NCBI GenBank assembly: GCA_002633005.1
Contig: NMRA01000080.1
Coordinates: 277,291-341,290 of the forward strand
From: Phoronis australis
Taxonomy: Eukaryota; Phoronida; Phoronidae
Direction: 5' to 3'
Length of the DNA: 64,000 nucleotides
The number at the start of each line of letters is the position of its first letter. The stretch's first letter is position 1. Shown in pieces: positions 22,101-30,643 of this stretch. The notes beneath the pieces are model-generated. The model saw nothing but the letters and a program-made list of their open reading frames with translations. It had not been told where the DNA came from and searched no databases. The position numbers and the translations under genes are program-made.

Positions 22101-23503
22101 CGATTTGTAATAAAATTACAAACAGGGGATTTTTCTTTTCATATCCCTGGACAAAGCTCATAACTTCAAGAAGTCTATCCCATCCAACCGTAGTCTCCAA
22201 AATGCGTTTTTTCGGGCGCAAAACCGATTATGTCCCTTAGAGATCAGGCTCGACAGGTCGGATTGAGCCCGCTGGTCATTTTATCTGAAGAGAAGTACCT
22301 TTAGCAATAACTAAGACTTTTTTGATCTTTCCAAGCCAACAGATCATTTCTAATATGAGTCAGGTGGGGTACTTGACGATATTTTGACGATGTGTGCGGC
22401 TTGCAAATTGGGGAGTCGGTAAGATGAATTCTTACCATTTAGAAAGTAAGCGTGATGAAAAGCATCCAAATGTTGCTCATTTCTATGAAAAATACACCCT
22501 TTCGTAAATTTTCACAAAAGATGAATTACTGAAATAAAATTGAAAAACAACCTTTTGTATTGCTTTAACACAACAAACTTCAACAAAAAATAGAAACCCT
22601 TTTGATGCAATAATGGTCTTTCTCGTGGGTTTTAAGCCAAACATGAATTTTGATTTGAACAGAAAATACTCCCACCACGGCAGTAGAGAACGTGGTCGTA
22701 AATTTCAATCATCTGAGTGGCACGTCCTTGATATGCCGCCTATGTAAGTACCCTCTAACATATGAATAAAGCACAACTTGACCAGCGGTCTTTGAAAATC
22801 GTGATATAGTTTTTGGTAGCATTTAATTTCAATATTGCGGCCTCGACAGAAATTAAAATGGAGGAAATAATTCTCTAAGCTTATACATTTAAAAAATTGA
22901 ATTGTTTCTTTACATAATTCAAAATCCATCATCTGTTGGCTTTGGCAGTTCCTTCATAATTATAAACTATTTTAATATTCAAGAATCATACATTGGCATC
23001 AAATTCAGAATACCGGCAACGGACGGCTTAACTCAGATTCCTAAAAAAGCCGACGGATCCCGTCCCTTCTTTAACAGAAAATTTCATAAAAATATTTCAA
23101 GTTATTTGGAATGTAGAGATGGCCGGCAAATTGATGGCCGGAGACCGATGTACAGACTGCCACAACGTCAGTGTGAAGTACCCGTATGCATTACGTGGGC
23201 GCATAGTTCTATGTATGTCCTCCTAAGTTTTCACTTATTTTTATTATTTTTGGAATACGTTCAAGAAAAGATCATTAACTATAAGTGAGTACATAGTTCT
23301 TAAGTTCAGAAAAAAAAACAAATTATGACAAAAATTATCTCTAGTATTCTTCAGACTGCCCGATGAAAGGCGAAACAATGTTATTCCGTCAAGTACGGGG
23401 ATACTTACAACTTCTCGGTGTCGTCATCGACTAATTCTATAGATTCTTCGTCAGTCCCATACTTTTCTTTATCCTTATCGTTGAGGGAGCTGTACCTGGA
23501 CAT
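3982..23503 (-). CDS. ABCB1-like: ABC transporter subfamily B, P-glycoprotein (MDR) type, 3'-incomplete
   Basis: ATP-driven plasma-membrane exporter of the MDR/P-glycoprotein type, which in this family exports hydrophobic compounds or bile-salt-like substrates. Exons, 5' to 3' on the minus strand: 23503-23409, 21994-21931 (or 19623-19560), 20938-20812 (or 18572-18446), 17144-17008, 16013-15708, 13714-13590, 13436-13151, 11861-11751, 11453-11328, 10909-10706, 10527-10357, 9014-8810, 7999-7875, 7716-7570, 7219-7118, 6615-6454, 6086-5954, 5594-5524, 5051-4951, 4122-3982. Every junction uses GT/AG and the phases join, giving about 980 residues. Order: cytosolic N-terminus, TMD1, complete NBD1 (Walker [11 protein letters not shown]-loop VSQEP, signature MSGGQ, Walker [14 protein letters not shown]-loop IVAHRLST), charged linker, TMD2. 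Human P-gp has about 1280 residues, so the end of TMD2 and NBD2 are missing, off the left edge. The closest relative among ABCB1/4/5/11 cannot be decided by eye. Confidence 0.92.
4480..4565 (-). repeat. Foldback family FB arm (reverse orientation)
   Basis: Read on the minus strand it gives the family phrases for ATAAACCC and the ACTTTTGATTTAAACCATTTACGG block. Only one arm is visible. Confidence 0.4.
4951..5051 (-). CDS. ABCB1-like: ABCB exon 19
   Basis: It encodes [15 protein letters not shown]..., the coupling region of TMD2 that in P-gp reads ATEAIENFRTVVSL. Acceptor ACTAG, donor GTAAGT, phase 0 in and 2 out. Confidence 0.88.
5524..5594 (-). CDS. ABCB1-like: ABCB exon 18 (intracellular loop)
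   Basis: A 71-nt exon encoding [15 protein letters not shown]...MAGK. It joins its neighbours in phase and matches the length of the P-gp loop between TM9 and TM10. Confidence 0.8.
5954..6086 (-). CDS. ABCB1-like: ABCB exon 17 (TM8-9 region)
   Basis: It encodes [15 protein letters not shown]...[15 protein letters not shown], with two hydrophobic stretches and the W-K/R-LAL-A-P pattern of B-family TMDs. Phase 0 in, 1 out. Confidence 0.88.
6454..6615 (-). CDS. ABCB1-like: ABCB exon 16 (TMD2 coupling helix)
   Basis: It encodes [17 protein letters not shown]...[10 protein letters not shown]...[13 protein letters not shown], the highly conserved MDR coupling-helix region, with the TTRLA(T/N)DA block of half 2. 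Confidence 0.92.
7118..7219 (-). CDS. ABCB1-like: ABCB exon 15
   Basis: A 34-codon exon with an extracellular loop followed by a hydrophobic segment ([19 protein letters not shown]), the TM8 equivalent. Both borders are phase 0. Confidence 0.85.
7570..7716 (-). CDS. ABCB1-like: ABCB exon 14 (start of TMD2)
   Basis: It encodes [19 protein letters not shown]...[14 protein letters not shown]. The N-KPE entry and the PAFA-x-x-FS motif mark the first TM helix of TMD2 in P-gp-type transporters. Confidence 0.9.
7875..7999 (-). CDS. ABCB1-like: ABCB exon 13 (linker)
   Basis: A charged linker between NBD1 and TMD2 with an RRRSTRTS cluster that resembles the phosphorylatable RKRSTRRS region of P-gp. 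Assigned by position and phase (1 in, 0 out); the sequence is less conserved. Confidence 0.8.
8810..9014 (-). CDS. ABCB1-like: ABCB exon 12 (NBD1 H-loop)
   Basis: It encodes [21 protein letters not shown]...[13 protein letters not shown]. The H-loop histidine is in IVAHRLST. The exon ends in the Glu/Lys-rich start of the linker. The open frame beyond 8810 is intron. Confidence 0.92.
9356..9515. repeat. Short inverted repeat in ABCB intron 11
   Basis: TAATTGACCTATCGC (from 9357) returns inverted as CAATAGGTCAATTGAT (to 9515), one mismatch aside. The interior holds CTCCGCCTAC and GTTCTGATTGGTCAG words. It is likely a MITE-like insertion; its full extent is unclear. Confidence 0.35.
9760..9935. 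repeat. Foldback family FB fragment in ABCB intron 11
   Basis: It contains GGTCTTGCAAAGAACTGACAA, CCGAGACCATGC, GGTCTCATAC and AATAACGAACTGTCAGTTAC, the family's inverted arms around GGTCTC/GAGACC. Confidence 0.4.
10357..10527 (-). CDS. ABCB1-like: ABCB exon 11 (NBD1 signature and Walker B)
   Basis: It encodes [21 protein letters not shown]...[15 protein letters not shown]. The ABC signature is MSGGQ (the usual form is LSGGQ). Walker B and the catalytic Glu are intact, followed by the D-loop SALD. 57 codons, phase 0 at both ends. Confidence 0.95.
10706..10909 (-). CDS. ABCB1-like: ABCB exon 10 (NBD1 Q-loop)
   Basis: It encodes [24 protein letters not shown]...ENIRYGR, the Q-loop and the start of the helical subdomain. 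68 codons, phase 0 at both ends. Confidence 0.95.
11328..11453 (-). CDS. ABCB1-like: ABCB exon 9 (NBD1 Walker A)
   Basis: It encodes [19 protein letters not shown] followed by [22 protein letters not shown]. Walker A is intact. The acceptor is at 11454; the open frame that continues upstream is intron. Confidence 0.95.
11751..11861 (-). CDS. ABCB1-like: ABCB exon 8 (NBD1 A-loop)
   Basis: It encodes [19 protein letters not shown], the start of NBD1. The aromatic A-loop residue is Y in FRYP. 37 codons, phase 0 at both ends. Confidence 0.92.
11943..12485 (+). repeat. Dispersed repeat TH, copy 1 (decayed, THAP-like coding words)
   Basis: This sequence in ABCB intron 7 shares an ordered series of phrases with 51001-51415: CGAATCTCCCTGTATTTACCCACA, a short T-rich block, ACGAAGTATCACTGCTGTGCTGTGG, GAACATTT..., GCGTGATATAAGTT, TTCCGACGTCAATCA. 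The plus strand encodes [10 protein letters not shown] and the second copy KYYCCAVGCNSN followed by FAFPTS. This loosely recalls a THAP-type zinc finger (Cys pair, FP) as found in P-element-like transposases. The frame is short and decayed. Confidence 0.4.
13151..13436 (-). CDS. ABCB1-like: ABCB exon 7 (TM5-6)
   Basis: It encodes [19 protein letters not shown]...[12 protein letters not shown]..., then a long hydrophobic segment ending [16 protein letters not shown]. This corresponds to P-gp TM5, TM6 and the lead-in to NBD1. 286 nt, phase 2 in and 0 out. Confidence 0.92.
13590..13714 (-). CDS. ABCB1-like: ABCB exon 6
   Basis: It encodes [17 protein letters not shown] followed by [19 protein letters not shown], the conserved (A)VAEEVL..IRTV.(A/S)F.GQ block after TM4. 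The donor GTTAGC is suboptimal, but the phase (2) fits exon 7. Confidence 0.92.
14465..15420. repeat. 433-bp tandem repeat, about 2.2 units, ABCB intron 5
   Basis: Units begin with CCGGAAGAGG-type words at 14465, 14898 and 15331, a spacing of 433 bp each time. Shared internal landmarks include TAAGTCAACATGMCAATT, CAAAGGTCATTRRGTGCAAAC, TTTTGAGCTAGA, CAGGTCATTTRGTGC and TCATTAGGTGCATTTTTCTTC. Units are clearly diverged from one another, so the duplication is old. The AGGTCA word recurs many times in each unit. Confidence 0.8.
14627..14639 (+). promoter_or_regulatory. DR1 nuclear-receptor-like site (AGGTCA A AGGTCA)
   Basis: A perfect direct repeat of AGGTCA with one spacer base, the binding consensus of HNF4, COUP-TF and RXR heterodimers. 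The homologous place in the next repeat unit (15060-15072) reads AGTTCA A AGGTCA. Only sequence supports this; function is inferred. Confidence 0.4.
15479..15501. repeat. Perfect 23-bp palindrome
   Basis: TTATTGTCACG and its exact reverse complement CGTGACAATAA are separated by a single C, in ABCB intron 5 just after the 433-bp repeat array. A dimeric protein site or a transposon relic are both possible. Confidence 0.6.
15708..16013 (-). CDS. ABCB1-like: ABCB exon 5 (TM2-3, first coupling helix)
   Basis: The longest ABCB exon, 102 codons. It encodes [18 protein letters not shown]...[24 protein letters not shown]..., then two hydrophobic helices ending ALMSK. This matches the P-gp stretch RQ(E/D)..WFD...GE..TRL.DD. 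Phase 0 at both ends. Confidence 0.95.
16066..16233 (+). repeat. Dispersed repeat G1, copy 1
   Basis: It starts CATAGGCGGATCCAGGGGGTC, passes through GATATCAAATCGAAAATTTTC and ends near CCTGGTTCAGCCCC. A second member is at 30489-30643. Some GGCGGATCCAG words reappear inverted at the far end, so a short TIR element is possible. Confidence 0.55.
17008..17144 (-). CDS. ABCB1-like: ABCB exon 4 (extracellular loop 1, TM2 start)
   Basis: It encodes [23 protein letters not shown] followed by a hydrophobic stretch ([18 protein letters not shown]). Two N-glycosylation sequons (NDS, NAT) lie in the loop, as in P-gp loop 1. The acceptor CTTTGCAG at 17145 is the one that keeps phase with exon 3; the upstream open frame to 17274 is intron. 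Confidence 0.88.
18446..18572 (-). CDS. ABCB1-like: ABCB exon 3, duplicate copy A (TM1)
   Basis: It encodes [20 protein letters not shown]...[13 protein letters not shown], the TM1 region typical of P-gp (FRY...LD......G.......P.....FG.MTDSF). Acceptor TTTTAG, donor GTGAGT, phase 0 in and 1 out, matching exon 4. Confidence 0.9.
19560..19623 (-). CDS. ABCB1-like: ABCB exon 2, duplicate copy A
   Basis: A 64-nt exon encoding [21 protein letters not shown], a cytosolic acidic N-terminal segment just before TM1. It enters in phase 2 and leaves in phase 0, which fits exon 1 upstream and exon 3 downstream. It does not fit an upstream exon 3. Confidence 0.8.
20812..20938 (-). CDS. ABCB1-like: ABCB exon 3, duplicate copy B (TM1)
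   Basis: Same sequence as 18446-18572, with intact splice signals. Only one of the two exon 3 copies can be used in a functional transcript, because exon 3 ends in phase 1 and exon 2 must be entered in phase 2. Confidence 0.85.
21931..21994 (-). CDS. ABCB1-like: ABCB exon 2, duplicate copy B
   Basis: Same as 19560-19623 except for one synonymous change (AGC for AGT). Splice sites are intact, and this copy lies nearest exon 1. Confidence 0.8.
23409..23503 (-). CDS. ABCB1-like: ABCB exon 1 (start codon)
   Basis: It starts [16 protein letters not shown] and continues with an acidic run ([13 protein letters not shown]), a hydrophilic cytosolic N-terminus as in P-gp. The 95 coding nt end in phase 2 with donor GTAAGT, which fits exon 2. 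The ATG at 23503 is the first in this frame near the exon. An upstream 5'UTR exon cannot be excluded. Confidence 0.75.
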
Positions 23504-25124
23504 GCTTGCAAAGAAATGTGACCCGAAGCAAGCACTTCAGTGGCCGTGCAGGACAACGTTTCACTTGTATTTGTATATTGTACGCGTGACCATGGGGCTA
23601 AAATATAGTTAATTCATTTATAAATGGGATGGATTTTTCCTGGTTGTTAGTAGTTCATCCATGTTGGGTACAATGCTTGATCCTATTTTCCGGCAGACGG
23701 TTAACGTTGAGAACAGCACCTTTCTGTTAATATTTGGGATGTATTCTTCTTGAAACAGAATTGACAGCTACGGATTCGAATTATGACGATTGTATTGATG
23801 GAATGAATTTTTGAGTTTTTGAAACTGATCTAACTAAACAGGTATGTCGGAAATTTTGGACAAAATTACTCCAACTCTTATGGCCATGACGTGTGGTTAA
23901 CTACAAAGTCGGCAGACAAATCCCTGAACGAAAACCCCGTTTGATTTCATCTCATTCTATAAGGAATTCTTCTTGTAGTAAGTTTCAGTTACACAAATAG
24001 GAAAACAAACCTTACCTCAATTTAAAACATACGTTTCGTATAACAGTAATCCAAAGGAACTTCGTCAACCTTACCCGCGCGAGCTGTAGGTAGCTCGCAT
24101 GCAGGCGAATGGTTCGCACGCACAAACAGGATCACTAAAGAGCGATAATTGGATATTTAATTGGTTGATGTCAGTCGCATTGCACATGCCGTCCTATGCT
24201 GGTGCAAATTGGGCTCCGACTTTTCGATAACAGGCATAATATCACGTTTGGTAACACACGACGATTTTTGCAATGTAACACTGAGTGGTAATTTTGGATG
24301 ACAAAAGCATTTCCACGTACTTTGACTTTGAGAATCTCATATTAATGATCAAACTTTAATCACAAAAAATGAAAAATGACTCATTGATAGATTAAATTTA
24401 CAGGTTTCTTTTTGACTGATTATTCAGAATTTCTCTTCTGTTAAGAAGTAAAGGTCACTACATATCCCGCAGTAGAAAAAATCAACAGGTGGCCAATTAT
24501 TGAACAATGTCGCTGATGATGTGGTGGGGGTCATGCCAATATAAATCTTTCGAGTTGTTCATTATAATGTTACCATTTTTCAAGTGGAATTTCGATAAAG
24601 ATGCGGTTTCAGTAAGAATTATGAACACAGAGTTATACTATAGCGATTTGAGTCAACGTTTCTCAGCCTGGCAACAACTGGCGACACTGTCAGACTAATA
24701 TGTACGTGAATTTAGGGAGGGGGAGGGCTTTATTAGATATTTTCAGACCACACGTGCAGGCATTTTTGACATCATGTCAGATTTTTGTATCATTTATGGC
24801 TAATGCGATTCAAAGCATTAGGATCATGGAGGTGCTTCTGGAACGAAAATCTCTAGGAAAGGGGACTTTTTCATGGAAGCTCCCTAGAACAATTAACTTA
24901 AGTCGAGAGCCGATGTCAGTGGAATGAGTTGGTGGTAACGAATGCCGTCGAAGAAGCAACTGATGAATTTCGATCGGCTTGAAGTATATTTGCTTAAAAT
25001 CAGGAATGCCAGCAAGTCACTGAGTCAAAAAAGTTTTAAAATGTCGGAAAGCGTTATTGCAGACCCGCACTATGCACAAAAAGATAGATGTTAAAAGATA
25101 TCATTTAATGGTTTTACCTTTTAC

Positions 25125-25420
25125 CACGCACAACATTTATTGGCCATATAAGCCCTCCTTCCATCACAAAAACGACTTTTCGTTTAAACCAATTACCGTT
25201 ATGAAACTGGTCTCAAATTTTTACTTTGCCAATTGGGGCGATTTTAGGGCTTCAAAAGAACTGCGACTTCGTTATTGCTCGAGACCAAGCTCTGAAGTTA
25301 GCTTTATCGGTCGCACGTGATCTCAATAACCACTAATCGTCAGTTAGTTCTCAGAAATCACTTCTCATCCGGGAAAAGATTGAGACAAATTTCATAGCGG
25401 TAAGTGATTATGTACAAATA
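25125..25420. mobile_element. Foldback element FB with both arms
   Basis: The left arm has CATATAAGCCCTCCTTC, CGTTTAAACCAATTACCG, GAAACTGGTCTCAAATTTT and TTCGTTATTGCTCGAGACCA. The right arm shows these inverted: TCTCAATAACCACTAATCG, TTCTCAGAAATCAC, GATTGAGACAAATTTCATAG and CGGTAAGTGATTATG. The long imperfect inverted arms with no ORF suggest a non-autonomous foldback DNA element. Confidence 0.55.
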
Positions 25421-27680
25421 CAAAGTCGCTTCTTGGACTGTTTACAGCCGTTTAAATTAAAATAGAAATGGAATATAATATCTGGAAACAAAATTGAAAA
25501 GAAGAGCTATTCCATCACGTTAACATTCACTCTTTTAAGAGGAATATGGAAAAATCTGTATGTGTCCATTAAAATATACACACACAGATTCTTTCACGTT
25601 CCTCCGTGCTGTCATTAATTGATTATCGTTTCATTGCTGCACTATTGTAAGCCTCACTGAGGCTTGGTGCCTCTTAGGCTCTATTCTTAAAATAAAGAGC
25701 AGGTATATCACACACATAAGACTACATATGAATTGAGTTGGTCTCTTCCCTCAGTTTCATTGGTCTCTAGGGTGGGCAGCCAATGACTGTTGTCTCGTGG
25801 ACCTAGCAAGCGCGTTGTCGTGGTGATGTCCTGATTTAGCGAGAATGACACTAGTCTCGCATTTAGCTTCTGTTTCTCCATTGGTCAGTTAAAGGTGAGG
25901 TCAGCCAATGCACTGAATCGTCTGAACTCGGATCACTAGTTAGTTAGTTCGAAATCTGAACATGCAAAACATGCCTTTGCAACCTTAACTTGAGCCGGCC
26001 AGATCACAAACACGGGTTGCAATAACCTTGTCACTCGAGCTGAACACTTTATTTNCATGAAATTCAGGTCGTTGAATAAATATCTTTCTTCGAAAAATTA
26101 CAGAAAATTAGTTCGAAATGTTCTCGGAAATACGCATGCACATCGGACTGTAGCTTAGCGGGTAAAAATCTGACAAATTGACTTATCTAGATGTTCAGCA
26201 GACTCTAACGCTAAAAGACTCTTCCAGACACTGAGAGAGATGTCTCTCATCGGTTGGAACAGGTAATCACTATGGCAACGCGCGGGTCGAGCTGACTAAT
26301 ACTCCACATTTGGAAGTTCAGGAACAAAATAAATTTTTGATACATTAAATTATTGTTTATTCACAGCACAATATTTGACAGTACGAGTTGTTAGTAATAA
26401 AATCTTGTATGTTGTGTCTCAGATCAGACAGAAGTCCCACCAGATCTCAGTTGATCTCCCATTTTTTATCAACGTTATGTGTCATGTGCGCAATAGAAAT
26501 GCGAAATGTTCTCTTGTGCACGTAAATAAGCGGTTACACATATGAGTTTCACTTCGCAGTCAAACCGCCAGATGGCATCACCTACTAATTGTACTTAGCT
26601 ACTGGCTGTTGTTACGATCGCATAAATAATTACTAAATAAAAATATTTTGAATACTTTTAAACTGTCCATATTTTCCATTCATACTTTCGTTACAAAATA
26701 GATAAAGAGAATGATATGAGGCAAGCGATAGAACGTTGGAGTCTAACTTTGAAGCATTGGGCCCCGATGTTGGTAAGATATAACCCAATCTCTTTTTCAG
26801 ATTTAATTCAACATGTCAAACTCAGTCACGCAACCATCCAGCAAACGTTACGCCGTGCTGCCATAACTGACGAAGGCCATTAACCAGCGGACATCATAAG
26901 AGCAAGCGAACTTTTTTCCCGGCGAAGTTATGATGTAGTGGAGAGTTAGCCACGGGACTTGGCCCGTCACTTATGCCAACCACTCGTGGTTTAATCACTG
27001 ATACGACTCTTATCAGAAAAACCAGCTCTACGTCAATATTGCAAAGATAGCAGTTGCGATATCACTTAGGAGTTTAATAAAGATAAAGAAATTTAGTGCC
27101 TATCCCAAACTAAACGGACTGACAGGACACGTTCGCTTTTTTATACACCGACGCTTCATGCTCAGACGTTAGCCGGCAATCAATATACCAAACCACATAC
27201 GGCGCTCAGCTGCAGACGTGGGATTGAACTGCTATACGTTATTGGGTCGATATATTAACTAGAAACGTTTCAACAGGTGTTACCTACTCAGTCCATGCAA
27301 TATGTGGCCACGGAGCTGATAGGAACGCACAACTGCCAGTGCACAGGTAAGCATTATATTTTACGGCACCGCATAATTCCGCACTTCGGACGTTTGTCAG
27401 TTAGCTATATGATATTTACCAGGTGACGGTGGTTTGTTGTTGTTAATCGGAATAAGATTTGTTGAACATGGAAATATTCGTCGTCAGACAAAGAGTGACG
27501 CTTTTAAGGCTTGCTTTCAGTATTCACGTTAATATTCAGCCAGGAAATGACGTGAGAAACGAGCCAAGATAGCCCGGCTGCCGGACACTATACGACGTGA
27601 CTGTAGGAACCTCTAAGACTGGTAGATAAGTCGCGTACAGTAGTCTCCCATGTATACCGAGGAGCACCACATGATATGAG

Positions 27681-27803
27681 GCTGGGGGGCTATAACCCCC
27701 CACCTTTTTCAGTGCTGCGCCGCCCACGGTCTACGGGAGGTGCACCACAAGGGCCGGGCTGGGGGGGCTTTAGTTCCCCACATTTTTCAGTGCTGCGCCG
27801 CCC
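27681..27803 (+). repeat. Duplicated 45-bp GC-rich block
   Basis: The phrase GGCTGGGGGGCT, TTCAGTGCTGCGCCGCCC occurs at 27681-27725 and again at 27757-27803. It is a direct duplication inside an otherwise unremarkable stretch. Confidence 0.7.
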
Positions 27804-27869
27804 TTAATAGTATGTCTGGCATGACTAACTCGACTCAGTTCAACAAATGCTGGCATACATCCCCAGTGA

Positions 27870-28115
27870 TCCTGTTAAAAGTGACAAAAAGCCCGGCGTT
27901 CCGTCAAGTACCGCTATTAAACTTCTTCCTAACGCAGATGAGAATAGGTTTTTGGGTGACAATTCGCTATTAATTGCTGGCGAGACCCTACCGCGAGAGC
28001 AATAACGAACTCAGAGCCAGTTCTTTTGAAGTCCATGGATCTCTTCTAATTTAACTAAGGGACAATTTGTGACCAACTTCACTGCGGTAAAGTGTCTGAA
28101 GATATAGTTTTTGTG
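27870..28115. mobile_element. Foldback element FB fragment
   Basis: It contains GGCGAGACCCTACCGCGAGAGCAATAACGAACT and GTGACCAACTTCACTGCGGTAAAGTG blocks of the FB family right arm. The left arm is degraded. Confidence 0.4.
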
Positions 28116-28430
28116 ACGCAAAGCAGGCTTAAAAATTCACGAGTCTACCAAGCCACACAGAGTTGTCATTATAGTGCTGTGTCTGCGAAAGTAGAGGCCT
28201 TCGGTGTCTTGTGTAGTGTGTGGCGTCTACTCACTTACATATTACGTACACGACTTCGTACGCGATAGGTGTTCTGACACTTTCCGAGCTGAAAAGTCCT
28301 ATATACAAGGTCGTGCATCACAAACGCGCAGTATGTCGATAGTGGTCCAAATGTTGTCTTCGAAGTCGCCGTAAACATCGATGTGTATAGACAGGACTTA
28401 AATATATAATATAATATTTGTACAGTAAAA

Positions 28431-28520
28431 GGTTGGCCGTGTTGGTTAAACTTGTCAAAACTCTCCTAAAACGTCTCTTGGAAAGTCTATAATCGTTGCT
28501 TCAGTTCGAATCTCGACAAT
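28431..28520 (+). repeat. tRNA-derived SINE head or tRNA pseudogene (class II, Leu/Ser-like)
   Basis: TGGCCGTGTTGG at 28434-28445 matches the pol III A box (TRGCNNAGTNGG) at 11 of 12 positions. AGTTCGAATCT at 28503-28513 matches the B box (RGTTCRANNCY). The boxes are about 57 bp apart, as in tRNAs with a long variable arm. The acceptor stem does not close, so this is not a functional tRNA gene. The extent of the SINE body is unknown. Confidence 0.5.
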
Positions 28521-29484
28521 GTATGCGATGCCGGCTGTAAGATCGGATTTGATTGCAGAAACTAAGTTGGTATCATTTTCTGTTGATGAATAATTTGAAA
28601 GCAGTTGAGAGCAGAAAAAATGGTAATATTTTTAGTTAGCCAAATTAGATGCAGCTGTTGTGCATCGACAGGACACGCTTGAGTACACAAGACTTTATCA
28701 TCTTCCATTATGAGTGGTTGGAAGAATCGCACAATGGTTACTTCTTACGTGGGAGAAAAGAAAAAGAATTTGTGGTTACTTTCAGAAGTCATCATCTAGT
28801 CTACTGCACATTTAGCCTCTGGTAGAACTACAGCAGAACCTATGTTCACGTATCTTGCGGACACGCCGTCTGTTGGTGCATGTTTGATTGCAAAGACAAA
28901 GTGCAGCTAACGCGGGTCCACGAGATTGGAATGAAACTGCAATTTGCCAGATCAAGTTTGGTCAGGTTATGTAGGACCGGAGAATGTTCAAATTCAAGTT
29001 GGCCAGAAATTGAAGGTCGGGTTCAGTGAAATTTGTCGATACTTTACTTCATGGGCTACTCTCCTACACGCTATTAAGAATATTGTTAAATTGTTCCGCT
29101 TTTGTGCTATCAAAAATTTTATTTTCACGAAAAAATCAAAAGCTGTATAAAATAAAACGAATTGATAATTTAGAACACTATAACAGCGTTTTTGAGATTT
29201 CACCTTGAACATTTATTTTGTACGAATTTTGGTCATGTTCTTGCTACCATTCTTTTGCTACCGATGTACATTTCATTTTTGCTATATTTTACAAAAAAGC
29301 ATAGTCACGTGATCAAATTCATGTCAGATTGGTAAAAATCACCATCGAAATTCACAAGCTTTCTCCTTCCAAAAATTATATACCTTTACTGTGTTGAAAT
29401 CAATAGTTGTGGGGTTATTTGGCTAAATACAGACTTATCTATATGGTCCTATATAACCTTAGGTCAACGTTCGAGCGTAAATGT

Positions 29485-29737
29485 CATGCACGCACCCAGC
29501 CTTTAAATGGGGGCTCGAATTTTTGAGAATGTGGACGTTTTTACTAAGATTCACTGGGTACGTACGTTCAAAGCTATGAATTGTGCATTCACCTAATTTT
29601 GGTAGTTCCTGCCTTTTTGGTGGACTTTTGTCTCGTTCTCTATTTTTTTCCGAGTTTTTGTTTTTCTGAGGCGGACCTTTTCGCCAAATGGGGTAGGGGC
29701 TCGCTCGAGTCCCCCGAGCCTCCTGGGTGCGCGCATG
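29485..29737 (+). mobile_element. MITE family M1, copy 2
   Basis: Ends are CATGCACGCACCCAG and CTGGGTGCGCGCATG. Flanks are AATGT (29480-29484) and GATGT (29738-29742), a 5-bp target duplication with one mismatch. The interior shares GCTATGAATTGTGCATTC, GGTAGTTCCTGCC and CTGAGGCGGACCTTTT with copies 3 and 4. Confidence 0.85.
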
Positions 29738-30488
29738 GATGTACTTGTACAAGCCCAATTACTGTACTGAGTTGAAATTATGAACAATGTAGAACACTAC
29801 TACAATACGCTGGCTATAAAACGATAAAAACACGTAAAGAAACCTTAACCACGACAATGAGTGCTGTAATTACGTTGAACTCTGAACATTTGCTACGTTT
29901 GAATACCATAATTTTCAGCTGCGGAAACGTCGCAATATAAATTTATGATCGACATATGTCTCGGCGATAAACAAACGGGCTTCGCAACCTGGTTTCCAGC
30001 GACGAAAAGAGCGGTACAAAGTTTAATAATGAAATAATTTATACGATACATAAAATAATAATAATAACCTCTAGAAAGATAGGCAATAAGAAACCTTTGC
30101 AGTAAACGACAAAATCAACATTTTTAACATTACTTTAACGTTGCCTAATCTCAATATGACGTAATTACAATGTTAGGCATAACATTAATAATTTAACAAC
30201 AATGTCTATGTGTCAGTCTGCTGTTGCTCTTGACTAGCAGGTTCCCGATACGTATATGCATTTTCCTATTCAGTGGTATGTCTTACTCTGTACTGTGCGA
30301 CCTGCAATGATAAAAATACATCCAAAGATTCAATAACCTAGCACTGAAACTCTAGTAGCAATTTTTCCAGTTATGATGGTGGAAACGGATTACGCGTTAC
30401 AAACTGACAGCCGGATGACTTCATCGAAAACAGCTGTGTGTTAGGAACAGAATAAGAATGCTGAATTACAACCGATCACCTAGCCACA

Positions 30489-30643
30489 CATAGGCGGATC
30501 AAGGGGAGTCAAGGGAGCCCCTGCCCCCCTTTTTCCTTTGATTTTAGTGATATCAAATCTAGAATTTTCAAATTGTTGACCCCCTTTATAAAAAATTCTT
30601 GATCCGCCCCCTCCGTTTTTAAAAAATTCTGGATCCTCCTCAG
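30489..30643 (+). repeat. Dispersed repeat G1, copy 2
   Basis: It starts CATAGGCGGATCAAGGGG and ends near CTGGATCCTCCTCAG, sharing GATATCAAATC and TTTTCAAATTGTTGACCC words with 16066-16233. Confidence 0.55.

Larger units (their letters stand above)
20789..23159 (-). repeat. Large tandem duplication, copy B (ABCB exons 2 and 3)
   Basis: Second member of the pair with 18423-20787. It starts directly after the N at 20788 and ends at about 23159, where both copies share the phrase ending CAGACTG. Confidence 0.9.

Noticed and set aside
26151-26162. TAGCTTAGCGGG, a perfect pol III A box
   Set aside because: No B box at a tRNA-like distance and no acceptor stem, so it was not called as a tRNA or SINE.
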